Of a DNA stretch of 64,000 nucleotides, positions 1 through 8,310 are shown piece after piece. Position 1 is the stretch's first letter. Each line of letters starts with the position of its first letter. Made by a program: the position numbers and the translations under genes. Origin of the DNA: JANPIX01 sp031425195. GTDB lineage: Bacteria > Pseudomonadota > Alphaproteobacteria > Rhodobacterales > Rhodobacteraceae. The notes under the pieces are model-generated. The model did not search any database. It worked only from the letters and a program-made list of their open reading frames with translations, and was not told the origin of the DNA. The stretch lies in the NCBI GenBank assembly GCA_031425195.1, contig JANPIX010000008.1, forward strand, positions 1 through 64,000, in the 5' to 3' direction.

Positions 1-775
1 GACAAACCGCGTGCGGATGAAGGAAGAAAAATTCCTGAAAATGGCTGTGCCGCTCCCATCTCTCGAAGAGCAGCTCCGCATCGTCCAGCGTCTGGACATG
101 GTCGCGGCGCTGGTGGCGGAACGTCGTCGCGCCATCGAAGCCGCCGAACGGGAAACCCAAGCCCTGCTGCTGAAAGCCTTCCAACGCGCTATCAACGGCG
201 CACCACTGCGCACCATGTCCGAAGTCGCCCCTTTGGTGCGCCGCCAAGTCGCGATTGAGGCGAGCCAAGAATACACTGAAATCGGAATCCGCAGCTTCTA
301 TAACGGCATTTTCCACCGGCGGACGATGCTTGGTTCTGAATTCAGCTGGCAGGATCTGTTCAAAATCAGGGAGGGCGATCTTGTGTTCAGCAACCTCATG
401 GCATGGGAAAAAGCTATCGCGGTGGCATCAGTTCATGACGACGGCACTGTTGGAAACCACCGGATGCTGACGTGCGAGGTCAATCCTGAACTCGCAACGC
501 CCGGCTTCCTCATGGCCTACTTTCGGACGTTCGAGGGTTTTTCCAGCGTGGTTGGAAATTCGCCCGGCACGATCGCTCGCAACAAGACACTGTCGTCAAA
601 GAAACTCCCAACAATCCAAGTGCCTGTCCCGCCGCTAGAAACCCAACGCTGGTTCGACCATATCGAGGCCAAGAGCCGCGAAGCAAACACCATCCGCGCG
701 GGCACCGCAAAGGATGTGGACGCACTGATGCCGGCCATGTTGCATGATGCTTTCAATGAAAAGGCTGCCGATTAA
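1..775 (+). CDS. hsdS: Type I restriction-modification specificity subunit HsdS, 5'-truncated by the window edge
   Basis: The reading frame is open to the first base of the window, so the true start lies upstream. What remains is about 258 codons. It begins with the end of the first target-recognition domain and the central conserved region, where a proline-rich PLPSLEEQ motif is followed by a long helix (IVQRLDMVAALVAERR). A second target-recognition domain follows, then a second copy of the helix-boundary motif (VPVPPLETQ) and the closing helix. This repeated TRD-helix plan is diagnostic of HsdS, which picks the DNA site for the HsdM methylase and HsdR nuclease. Those partner genes are not seen here and would lie upstream. 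The gene converges with tcmP, with stop codons 12 bp apart. An internal GTG at 11 is only the first in-window start codon, not the real one. Confidence 0.88.
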   Translation, partial: TNRVRMKEEKFLKMAVPLPSLEEQLRIVQRLDMVAALVAERRRAIEAAERETQALLLKAFQRAINGAPLRTMSEVAPLVRRQVAIEASQEYTEIGIRSFYNGIFHRRTMLGSEFSWQDLFKIREGDLVFSNLMAWEKAIAVASVHDDGTVGNHRMLTCEVNPELATPGFLMAYFRTFEGFSSVVGNSPGTIARNKTLSSKKLPTIQVPVPPLETQRWFDHIEAKSREANTIRAGTAKDVDALMPAMLHDAFNEKAAD

Positions 776-787
776 GTCCAGCCACCG

Positions 788-1942
788 TTAGGTTCCGTTG
801 ACGATGCCGGATGGCCAAAGTTTAGTCTCAGGGTTTGGGGTCCGTTTCCCGGTAGGAAGATCGAAACGGACCAATCCATCCTTTCGATTGGCCGCAGCGA
901 TTTTGTTCAGGTGTGTCGTCCGCACGGGGACCTGCTCCATGACCTCGCTGGCGAGCGTGCTGAACGCAATTCCCGGGCGTGCAGATACGGTACGGAGCAT
1001 CAGATCGGCAGCCCAGCCCATGTTCGCAGAGCATCCAACCCCATCACGACCGGTCTCAAAAGCGATGATCTGATCCTCTGGAAAGAGCTGCGACTGCCCG
1101 CTTTCCTCGGTCTGGATGGCGTGTCGCGTGCGAACTGCCTCCTTCTCGACCTTTTCCTGAACCGTCCGGAAGACCTCGACACCGAATCCGCTATGCGTGC
1201 CAAGGATCAGACGCATCTTGATCCTATCCTCGCGCGGCTTTCGGATCGCCATGTCCGTCAGATAGGTCGCAGCCCTCGCTTCTTTCATCTTGGCCTTAAG
1301 AAGCTGCAAGATTTTCGTCTCGTTGGAAGCATCGGGCAGCGCCTCGAATGCTGCTTTCCAAGCAGGGTCCGCAAGAAACCGTCCTACGGATTCTGCGACA
1401 CCATCCCAACCAGCATGACGGTTCACCTCCTCGGCCATGAAGTTGAACAGGAACTCGCCATTCAGCGCTCGCAGGAAATCAAAAACCTTGCCGGATTCGA
1501 CATTCCAACCCGTGGGGTCGATGAACGTGAAGGTGAAGCCGTCGCGGCACGCACTGCGGATACCATCGAGATTGCCTTCGAAGGATCCCGAGAACACCTT
1601 GATGTCAAACTCGGGTTTCTGCGCCGCGAACTGCGTTAGTTTCTCGACAGATGCCGGGTTTCGTTCGCAGAACCGGAAACGCACCTTGAGGCCTGACCGC
1701 CCCATTTCGAGCAATGACTTGCGCACTGTTTCAAGCGTCTCGATGGCTTGCGAAAACGAAGCATCCGAATACAGGTTCGTGTCCGACACGCGCCAAGGTC
1801 CGGCGAACGCATCAACGAAATTGAAAACCGGTGATCGTCCCTGGAAGAGCTTGTAGGCGGCGGACTCGAGATACTTGTTAAGAAACAGATGCTTGATGAA
1901 TGACTGCTCACGCCCTTGGTAGTTTTCGATTCGAGGCGGCAT
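788..1942 (-). CDS. tcmP: Three-Cys-motif partner protein TcmP
   Basis: This 384-residue protein starts at the ATG that overlaps the TGA of the upstream DUF5131 gene (TGATG, 1 bp shared), so the two are translationally coupled. A longer reading with 40 extra residues is possible, but it would run deep into the DUF5131 gene. The start MPPRIENYQGREQ, the VDAFAGPW block (about residue 44) and the FIDPTGW block resemble motifs I and IV of methyltransferase-like folds and are typical of the TcmP family. Family members are habitually next to DUF5131 proteins carrying a three-cysteine motif, which is exactly the context here. The biochemical role is not established. The neighbouring hsdS suggests a mobile or defence setting, which is inference. 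Confidence 0.8.
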   Translation of the reverse strand: MPPRIENYQGREQSFIKHLFLNKYLESAAYKLFQGRSPVFNFVDAFAGPWRVSDTNLYSDASFSQAIETLETVRKSLLEMGRSGLKVRFRFCERNPASVEKLTQFAAQKPEFDIKVFSGSFEGNLDGIRSACRDGFTFTFIDPTGWNVESGKVFDFLRALNGEFLFNFMAEEVNRHAGWDGVAESVGRFLADPAWKAAFEALPDASNETKILQLLKAKMKEARAATYLTDMAIRKPREDRIKMRLILGTHSGFGVEVFRTVQEKVEKEAVRTRHAIQTEESGQSQLFPEDQIIAFETGRDGVGCSANMGWAADLMLRTVSARPGIAFSTLASEVMEQVPVRTTHLNKIAAANRKDGLVRFDLPTGKRTPNPETKLWPSGIVNGT

Positions 1943-2709
1943 CAAGCTTCCTCTGGCTGCAGGGCGCGAATGATCGGTTTTGGGACAATCTGCCAAGGAA
2001 AGCCGTTCCACTCTTCGCCGTCGAGCAGACGCCCACCCGACTTCGGCCGGGCGCCACCCCATTGCTTGAAAAAGAAGGCCACGTCGTCACGGTCGCAGAT
2101 GTCACGAAGTTGGCGTGCCCAGCTTTCGTCCATGGGCCGAGCCCGAGGCCCGCTCTCCCCCCCGACGATGGCCCACGCGACCCCCCGCAGATCAACATCC
2201 CCGATCGGCCCGAGCAGTGGCTCGAACGAAATGAAGCGTGCGTCGGAATTGATCTGCTTCAAATGCTCGATCCGACTCGTGTGCGCGGCGTCCTCAACCG
2301 AAACGCCGAGCCAGATGTGGCGAGGGACCGGCCCTCCATCATACCGCTTCCGAACGTAGTTGCGCATGAGCGAGCTTCGCTTGGTCAGCACCTGGTAGAC
2401 GTGCCATTCCGCCTGCTCCATGGCATCGAACACCGCGTCGATAAATTTTCGTTCGATGTCTTTGTGGAAGAGGTCGCTCATCGAGTTGACGAAGATCATC
2501 CGCGGCTTTTTCCAGAGCACGGGCTGCTTCAGCCTCGATGGCCAGAGTGTCAGGTCGAAGCCCTGCTCGTAAGGGTGTCCAGCAATCCCGCGCCAGCGCT
2601 CTGCGAACCGCTCGGCATAGCAATTGTCACAACCGGGGCCGACCTTGGTGCAGCCTGTCACCGGGTTCCACGTCGCGTCCGTCCATTCGATGTCTGACTT
2701 CTGGGCCAA
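1942..2709 (-). CDS. DUF5131 (phage Gp37/Gp68-like) protein with three-Cys motif
   Basis: The protein has 255 residues. Its N-terminal signature (IEWTDATWNPVTGC) runs into a cysteine cluster C-x6-C-x2-C (CTKVGPGCDNC), which resembles an iron-sulfur or radical-SAM-like binding loop. Further family blocks are visible: FVNSMSDLFH, VLTKR, WLGVSVE, and a C-terminal FFFKQWGG stretch. DUF5131 proteins occur in phages and on bacterial mobile DNA, and their activity is unknown to me. It is the first gene of a two-gene unit with tcmP. No other gene lies between its start and the tRNA-Ser gene about 380 bp away, so its promoter should be in that gap. Confidence 0.82.
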   Translation of the reverse strand: MAQKSDIEWTDATWNPVTGCTKVGPGCDNCYAERFAERWRGIAGHPYEQGFDLTLWPSRLKQPVLWKKPRMIFVNSMSDLFHKDIERKFIDAVFDAMEQAEWHVYQVLTKRSSLMRNYVRKRYDGGPVPRHIWLGVSVEDAAHTSRIEHLKQINSDARFISFEPLLGPIGDVDLRGVAWAIVGGESGPRARPMDESWARQLRDICDRDDVAFFFKQWGGARPKSGGRLLDGEEWNGFPWQIVPKPIIRALQPEEA

Positions 2710-3044
2710 CTGCTCGCCTCACACTTTTTCCAGAATCTTAGCACGCGAATGACTTGGTACAAAGGACGAACAGCGACGCCGTCGGATTATGAACACCAGC
2801 CTGCCAAGGCAGCCCTTTCAGTCCAGTTGTTTGGTCTGTGTCTCGCCCGGAATCCGGTTGAACAGGCGAAATGAGATGAAGGCGCTGGCGACCAAAACAC
2901 AGCAAAAGCAAAGATTTAGAGCTGTTTACCGTATCGTGCGCGGTTAACAGGTCCGGAGAATATCGGCCTGGAGAGAACGCTTTTCGGCCTTCTGGGGAAT
3001 GTGCCGGTTAACAGCCCAACTCGCATAACCCCCGAAAACAACGG
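2710..3044. other. Gene-free junction between accessory genes and tRNA-Ser
   Basis: No convincing gene is present. Two short direct repeats are visible: CGGTTAACAG at 2941-2950 and 3005-3014, and GAGAACGCTTT at 2973-2983 and 3070-3080. This gap should hold the promoter of the DUF5131-tcmP unit and may mark the edge of an inserted segment. Confidence 0.4.
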
Positions 3045-3066
3045 AAAAATCCGGCCGCAGCCGGAT
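3045..3066 (-). terminator. Rho-independent terminator of tRNA-Ser
   Basis: Read on the minus strand there is a perfect 7-bp stem (ATCCGGC/GCCGGAT) with a 4-base loop, followed by a run of five T. It sits 27 bp beyond the CCA end of the tRNA-Ser gene, as expected for that transcript. Confidence 0.8.
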
Positions 3067-3092
3067 CGGGAGAACGCTTTCGCGAGGGCAAG

Positions 3093-3182
3093 TGGCGGAG
3101 GAGGTGGGATTCGAACCCACGGTGGGCTTGCACCCACGTCGGTTTTCAAGACCGGTGCATTAAACCGCTCTGCCACTCCTCC
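3093..3182 (-). tRNA. tRNA-Ser (anticodon TGA)
   Basis: A 90-base gene on the minus strand starting GGAGGAG and ending CTCCTCCGCCA, so the acceptor stem pairs fully and CCA is encoded. The anticodon loop CTTGAAA gives TGA. The long variable arm (GTGGGTGCAAGCCCAC) and the T-loop TTCGAAT are present, as in type II tRNAs. Its 3' end points to the hsdS/tcmP side, the usual geometry when integrases use a tRNA gene as attachment site. Confidence 0.97.
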
Positions 3183-3441
3183 GACGGGGGCTGCTTAGTG
3201 TGTGGCGACTGATTCTGAAAGGGTCGTTGCGTCATGCGGCGCTGCCGCCTTTTCGATCAGATGTCCCTGTCGCGGCGTTGTGAACTGGTGATTTCCGCCG
3301 AGCGGGTTGGATACTCTTTCCTCGCACACGTCCAAAGAGTATGCTTTGTATGAACCGGTGGAGTTTGGCTTGGCCAACGCCCCCGGACGGCAGGGGTATC
3401 CAGCGAAAGCGTGGCACAGAACACGCGGGGTGGGGGCGGTG

Positions 3442-4500
3442 ATGACACATTCGACAATCCGGCGATTGATAGCGGTGACACTGGCATCGGCCTTGTTGAC
3501 GGGCTGCGAAGACGGGGCAGCACCATTTGGTGCGAAAGCCTCTGGCACCGTCGATGCCACGGCGGGGGCAAAGCCGCAAAAACCCCGTAAAGGTGATGTC
3601 GAAACCCCTGATGTCTATTCGACAACCGGCGAGGCGCTGTGGGATGGCCGGCCTTCGCTGGGTGGAATCTGGGTTGCGGCACCTGATGCCGTCAACCCGG
3701 AACGGGTGATGATCCGAAATGCAAAAACCGGTAAATCCGTCACCGGCGCCCTGTTTCGTCGCGAACGTGAAAATCCCGGTCCCCCGCTCCAGATCTCATC
3801 CGACGCGGCAGAGGCGTTGGGGATGCTGGCAGGCCAACCCGGAACAATCAGTGTGGTGGCCCTTGGCCGTGCAGAACCGGAACCGGTTTTGGCCGACGAG
3901 GCCGTTGCAGCCACCGAAACGGAAGCCGAGGCTGACAAGGCTGTATCGCCCGTTGCCGCGTCAGCAACGCCTGCATCGACAGACGTCGGCGCTGTCGCGG
4001 GTGCGGCCATTGATGCGGCCGAAGGCGTCACATTACCGACAGACGCCGCAGTTGCACCCGAAGGCGCGCCAGACACACCTGCCGCCGAAGTTGCCGCCAC
4101 GCCCCCCGCCAGAAAAGGCTTTCTGGGCGGCCTGTTCAAACCGCGCAAACCCAGGGCGGATGCCGGCGCACCCCTGTCGGCGATCACTGACACGGCCCCA
4201 CCCGCCCCGGTTGGCGCGCCCGCCGTGGCCGCCACGATCGAGACAGCCCCCATCGACCCGGCACCCGCCGCAGCACCGGGCGGGACCTTCCGCTATGCCA
4301 TCGGCGCCTTCAGTGTCGAGGCGAATGCAACCACTGCCGCCGATACGCTAGGCAAGGCGGGCCTGACGGCCAGCGTTCAGCCGGGCACCACTGCGGGCAA
4401 ACCCATCTGGGCTGTTTATGCCACCGGCACTGGAAACAAGGCCGATCTTCTGGCCAAGATCAAATCGCTGGGCTTCAAGGATGCCTATTCTGTCAAGTAA
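3442..4500 (+). CDS. SPOR-domain lipoprotein
   Basis: This is a 352-residue envelope protein. The start at 3442 is chosen because it places a lipoprotein signal peptide with lipobox LLTGC (Cys22) at the N-terminus; an upstream in-frame start at 3307 would bury it. Residues 30-110 form a conserved N-terminal domain. About 110-270 is an Ala/Pro/Glu-rich flexible linker, and the last 80 residues (from TFRYAIGAFSVE) look like a SPOR domain, which binds denuded glycan strands at division sites. The gene lies 18 bp before a D,D-carboxypeptidase gene, so the two probably form a cell-wall unit. The N-terminal part is RlpA-like in context, but I do not see a clear double-psi-barrel catalytic core. Confidence 0.75.
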   Translation: MTHSTIRRLIAVTLASALLTGCEDGAAPFGAKASGTVDATAGAKPQKPRKGDVETPDVYSTTGEALWDGRPSLGGIWVAAPDAVNPERVMIRNAKTGKSVTGALFRRERENPGPPLQISSDAAEALGMLAGQPGTISVVALGRAEPEPVLADEAVAATETEAEADKAVSPVAASATPASTDVGAVAGAAIDAAEGVTLPTDAAVAPEGAPDTPAAEVAATPPARKGFLGGLFKPRKPRADAGAPLSAITDTAPPAPVGAPAVAATIETAPIDPAPAAAPGGTFRYAIGAFSVEANATTAADTLGKAGLTASVQPGTTAGKPIWAVYATGTGNKADLLAKIKSLGFKDAYSVK

Positions 4501-4518
4501 TCTCCAAAGGGAATTCCA

Positions 4519-5670
4519 ATGCTGCGCCGCCTGATCGTCTTGTTCTGCCTGTCACTGGGCCTGCCTGCGCAGGCGTTCGAAACTCAGGCGACCGCCGCCT
4601 GGGTTTACGATGTGACGACGCATACCGTTCTGATGGACAAGAACGCAGATCAGTCGCTGCCACCGGCTTCCATGTCCAAGCTGATGACCATCAACATGCT
4701 GTTCGAGGCGCTGCGTGACGGGCGCGTGGCGCTTGACACGACGTTCCCGGTGTCAACCAGGGCGCGGGAGATGGGGGGTTCCACGATGTTCCTGAACGAA
4801 CAGGATCGCCCCACGGTAAACGACCTCATTCACGGCATCATCATCAATTCCGGCAACGACGCCTGCGTTGTGGTCGCCGAAGGCCTTGCCGGAACGGAAG
4901 AAGCGTTCGCTGCCCAGATGACCGAACGGGCAAAGGCACTTGGCATGGTCAGTTCGCGGTTCACCAATGCAAGCGGATGGCCCGATCCCAATCACCGCAT
5001 GAGCATGAAAGACCTGGGCATCATCGGCCTTCGCCTGATCGAGGAATTTCCCGAATACTACCCGATCTTTGCCCAGACCGAGTTCAACTTTGCAGACCGC
5101 GCACCGGACAATCGGTTCAACCGCAACCCGTTGCTTAAACTGAACATCGGCGCAGACGGGCTGAAGACGGGCCACACGTCCGAAGCAGGCTACGGCCTTG
5201 TCGGTTCTGCCAAGCAGGGCGATCGTCGGATCGTGTTCTCCATCACCGGCCTTGCCTCCGATACGGCGCGCGCAGAAGAGGCGGAAAAGATCGTGAACTG
5301 GGCATTTCGTCAGTTTTCGATGAAAACCGTGGCCAAGGCAGGTGTGCGGGTTGCCGAAGCAGACGTTTTCCTTGGCGATGCGGCCACGGTCGGTCTGGTG
5401 CCATCGCAGGATGTGACCCGTCTGGTGCCTGCCTTGGTGCAAGGTCAGATGACTGCCGAAGTCGTCTATCAGGGTCCGCTCAAAGCCCCGATCGCCAAAG
5501 GACAGGAAGTGGCGGAGCTTGTGATCCACATGCCCGACATGCCCGATGCACGGGTGCCGCTGGTGGCCGAGGCTGATATTGGCAAAGGTGGCTTCATGAC
5601 CAGAATGCTTACAGCGGCCAAGGTGCTGCAAGGCCGGTACTGGCCTGCGACAACTGCGGCTGCTTCATGA
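4519..5670 (+). CDS. dacC: D-alanyl-D-alanine carboxypeptidase (PBP5/6 type)
   Basis: A 383-residue precursor with an N-terminal signal peptide ending near PAQAFE. All three peptidase S11 motifs are visible: SMSK with nucleophile Ser51 and Lys54, SGN at 111-113, and KTG at 216-218. A C-terminal beta-rich PBP5-type domain follows (from about residue 280). The enzyme trims the terminal D-Ala from peptidoglycan stem peptides in the periplasm, probably anchored by its C-terminal end. It follows the SPOR lipoprotein and precedes tmk by 18 bp. The start is backed by a GGGAATTCC stretch just upstream. The exact paralogue name (dacA, dacC or dacD) is not decidable here. Confidence 0.92.
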   Translation: MLRRLIVLFCLSLGLPAQAFETQATAAWVYDVTTHTVLMDKNADQSLPPASMSKLMTINMLFEALRDGRVALDTTFPVSTRAREMGGSTMFLNEQDRPTVNDLIHGIIINSGNDACVVVAEGLAGTEEAFAAQMTERAKALGMVSSRFTNASGWPDPNHRMSMKDLGIIGLRLIEEFPEYYPIFAQTEFNFADRAPDNRFNRNPLLKLNIGADGLKTGHTSEAGYGLVGSAKQGDRRIVFSITGLASDTARAEEAEKIVNWAFRQFSMKTVAKAGVRVAEADVFLGDAATVGLVPSQDVTRLVPALVQGQMTAEVVYQGPLKAPIAKGQEVAELVIHMPDMPDARVPLVAEADIGKGGFMTRMLTAAKVLQGRYWPATTAAAS

Positions 5671-5688
5671 TCTGTCGCTGCATCTGAT

Positions 5689-6324
5689 ATGGCGGTGGCG
5701 GGCCGGTTCATCAGTTTCGAGGGCATTGACGGTTCGGGCAAAAGCACACAAGCCCGTCGTTTGGCCGAAGCGTTGCGTGCCACGGGCCAAACCGTCGTTC
5801 TCACTCGCGAACCGGGCGGCAGCCCCGGTGCCGAACAGATCAGGCGCTTGGTGCTGGAAGGTGACCCCGACCGTTGGTCAGCCGAAACCGAAATCCTTCT
5901 GTTCACGGCGGCACGGCGCGATCATCTGGAAAAGACCATTCTGCCTGCGCTGCAACGTGGTGATGTCGTGATTACAGACCGTTTCGCCGACAGCACCCGC
6001 ATGTATCAGGGCATCTCACGCGGGAACCTGCGGCAGGTGGTGGACGACCTTCATTCCCGCATGATCGCAGTCGAACCCGACCTGACCCTGTTGATCGACA
6101 TCGACCCCGACGTCGGTCTGGGCCGTGCACAGGCGCGTGCGGGTGCCGAACAACGGTTCGAAGATATGGGCTTGGGTCTGCAAAGCCGCATGCGCGACGG
6201 GTTTTTGCACATCGCAAAGGAATTCCCGGATCGTATCCGCGTCATTGATGGCGCGCATGACCCGGACGTTGTGGCGCGCGAGGTTCTTGCAAGCGTGCTG
6301 GCGCATCTTGGACAGGTGCGTTGA
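5689..6324 (+). CDS. tmk: Thymidylate kinase
   Basis: The protein has 211 residues, the normal length for the family. The P-loop FEGIDGSGKST lies at residues 9-19, the TREPGGSPGAEQIR motif binds dTMP, and a DRFADST block follows. It converts dTMP to dTDP with ATP in the cytoplasm. It sits between dacC and holB in an order common in Rhodobacterales and is probably co-transcribed with both. The window also encodes thyX, so both the de novo dTMP step and its first phosphorylation are present. Confidence 0.96.
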   Translation: MAVAGRFISFEGIDGSGKSTQARRLAEALRATGQTVVLTREPGGSPGAEQIRRLVLEGDPDRWSAETEILLFTAARRDHLEKTILPALQRGDVVITDRFADSTRMYQGISRGNLRQVVDDLHSRMIAVEPDLTLLIDIDPDVGLGRAQARAGAEQRFEDMGLGLQSRMRDGFLHIAKEFPDRIRVIDGAHDPDVVAREVLASVLAHLGQVR

Positions 6325-6363
6325 TGGGCAGCTTCACTTCAACCTGCAACCGCCGCTGACACC

Positions 6364-7497
6364 ATGGCGATCGCCCCCGAAGATCTGCCTGATCCGACGC
6401 TGATCGAAGGCGCGCCCCATCCGCGCGATACCCTGCGCCTGTTCGGCCACGCCGGACCACAGGCAGAATTCCTTCAGGCCTTTAACGCCGGGCGGTTACA
6501 CCACGGCTGGCTGATCACCGGCGCGCGCGGCGTCGGCAAGGCCACCATGGCCTGGCAGACCGCCCGCTTTCTTTTGGGCACGCCCGATGATGATGGCGGC
6601 ATGTTCGCAGCCCCCACGCCCACAACGCTGGACCTGGCCCGCGACACACCATTGCAGCGCCGCATCACCGCACAAAGTGAATCCCGCGTGTTCCACCTCC
6701 GGCGCGGGGCCAATCAGGCGATGACCGGGTTGTCAGACGAAATCCGGGTTGACGAGGTGCGGCAACTCAAACGCTTTTTCACCATGTCGGCGGCGGATGG
6801 CGGGCGGCGCGTGGCAATCGTGGATTGCGCAGATGAATTGACCACCGGGGCCGCCAACGCGCTGCTGAAACTTCTGGAGGAACCGCCGTCCCGCGTCACG
6901 CTGTTCCTGATCAGCCATCAGCCGCATCGCCTGTTGCCGACCATCCGGTCGCGCTGCCGGACTTTGCGGCTAGACAGACTTGGTCCCGATGATCTGTCCG
7001 CCGCCCTGATCCAGGCGGGTGCCGACGTTGCCCGTGACCAGACGGTTCCCCTCGCCGAATTGGCAGGTGGGTCGGTTGGTGCTGCCTTCCGGCTCGTCAA
7101 TCTTGACGGGTTGGATGTCTATGCGGGGCTTGTGCGGCTTTTGACGTCGATGCCGCGTCTTGATCGCGGGCATCTTCTCGCCTTGGCCGATCAGGTCAGC
7201 GGCAAAGCCAACGACGCGCGGTTTGACCTTGTGCTCACGCTCCTTGATCTGTTCCTCGCCCGGTTGGCGCGGACCGGATCAACAGGCGTGCCCCCTGCCC
7301 CGGCAGCGGCCAATGAACAGGAATTGCTTGTCCGCCTTTCCCCTGATCCCGATGCTGCGCGGCATTGGGCCGATCTTGCCCAGACGCTCGGCGCAAAGGC
7401 GCGGCGCGGACGGGCAGTCAACCTTGACCCTGCCGCCCTTCTGATGGATATGGTCTTGGCGATTGATGCGGCGGCAGGCATGCTTGCCCGAAGGTAA
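6364..7497 (+). CDS. holB: DNA polymerase III subunit delta'
   Basis: The 377-residue clamp-loader subunit opens with an AAA+ domain. A degenerate Walker A (GARGVGKAT) is near residue 58, a VRQLKRFF block near 125, a Walker B-like IVDCADEL near 152, then LLKLLEEPP and a sensor-like SHQPHRLLPTIRSRC. A C-terminal helical collar completes the protein. Delta' is part of the complex that opens and loads the beta sliding clamp. The start codon lies 39 bp after tmk, and the stop is 3 bp before tatD, so the genes look operonic. Confidence 0.93.
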   Translation: MAIAPEDLPDPTLIEGAPHPRDTLRLFGHAGPQAEFLQAFNAGRLHHGWLITGARGVGKATMAWQTARFLLGTPDDDGGMFAAPTPTTLDLARDTPLQRRITAQSESRVFHLRRGANQAMTGLSDEIRVDEVRQLKRFFTMSAADGGRRVAIVDCADELTTGAANALLKLLEEPPSRVTLFLISHQPHRLLPTIRSRCRTLRLDRLGPDDLSAALIQAGADVARDQTVPLAELAGGSVGAAFRLVNLDGLDVYAGLVRLLTSMPRLDRGHLLALADQVSGKANDARFDLVLTLLDLFLARLARTGSTGVPPAPAAANEQELLVRLSPDPDAARHWADLAQTLGAKARRGRAVNLDPAALLMDMVLAIDAAAGMLARR

Positions 7498-7500
7498 GCA

Positions 7501-8310
7501 ATGACCCAAGCACCCCCGACGATTGTGGACAGTCATTGTCATCTGGATTTTCCGGATTTCGCGCAGGAATTGCCCGATGTCATCGCCCGCGCGCATGGCG
7601 CCGGGGTGCGCCGGATGGTCACGATCTGCACGCGCCTTCGCAATGAACCACAGGTTCGCGCCATTGCCGAAGCGTATCCTTCGGTGTTTTACGCCGCGGG
7701 TGCCCATCCCATGCATGTGGCCGACGAACCCATGGCAACGGTGGACCAGTTGGTGGCCCTTGCAGCCCATCCGAAATTCGTCGGGATCGGGGAAACCGGC
7801 CTTGATTATCACTACAGTTCCGACAGCCGCGCCTTTCAGGAAACATCCTTGCGCCTTCACATCGAGGCGGCGCAGGAAACAGGTTTGCCCCTGATCATCC
7901 ACGCCCGCGATGCCGATGACGACATGGCCCGCCTGTTGACAGAAGGCTTCAACGTCCGCCCCTATACCTGCGTCATGCATTGCTTTTCGTCCGGCGAAGG
8001 ACTGGCCCGCGCGGCGCTGGACCTTGGGTTTTACCTGTCGATGTCAGGCATTGCGGCTTTCCCGAAAAGTGACACGCTGCGCGCAATCTTTGCCCAAGCC
8101 CCGCTTGACCGGATCCTGCTGGAAACCGACAGCCCTTATCTTGCCCCCCCACCGCACCGGGGCCGTCGCAACGAACCCGCCTTCACCGCCTTTACCGCGC
8201 AGGTTGGGGCGGATGTCTTTGGCCTGTCGCTCACAGACTTTGCGGCGGCAACCACGGCGAATTTCAACCGGCTGTTCCCCAAGGCCGCGCTGATCGACGG
8301 GGCCGCATGA
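7501..8310 (+). CDS. tatD: TatD family metal-dependent hydrolase (DNase)
   Basis: The 269-residue TIM-barrel protein carries the family metal ligands in order: DSHCHLDF at the N-terminus, GETGLDYHY (Glu), HARDAD, MHCFSSG, and the closing ETDSPYLAP. TatD-family enzymes are Mg-dependent nucleases with 3'-5' activity on single-stranded DNA or RNA. The length is typical. The stop overlaps the start of the next gene by 4 bp (ATGA). It is the YcfH-type member usually found after tmk-holB. Confidence 0.93.
   Translation: MTQAPPTIVDSHCHLDFPDFAQELPDVIARAHGAGVRRMVTICTRLRNEPQVRAIAEAYPSVFYAAGAHPMHVADEPMATVDQLVALAAHPKFVGIGETGLDYHYSSDSRAFQETSLRLHIEAAQETGLPLIIHARDADDDMARLLTEGFNVRPYTCVMHCFSSGEGLARAALDLGFYLSMSGIAAFPKSDTLRAIFAQAPLDRILLETDSPYLAPPPHRGRRNEPAFTAFTAQVGADVFGLSLTDFAAATTANFNRLFPKAALIDGAA

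Noticed and set aside
3001..3198. Open frames over the tRNA-Ser gene on both strands
   Set aside because: They cover a complete tRNA and contain the translated T-loop pattern often misannotated as protein.
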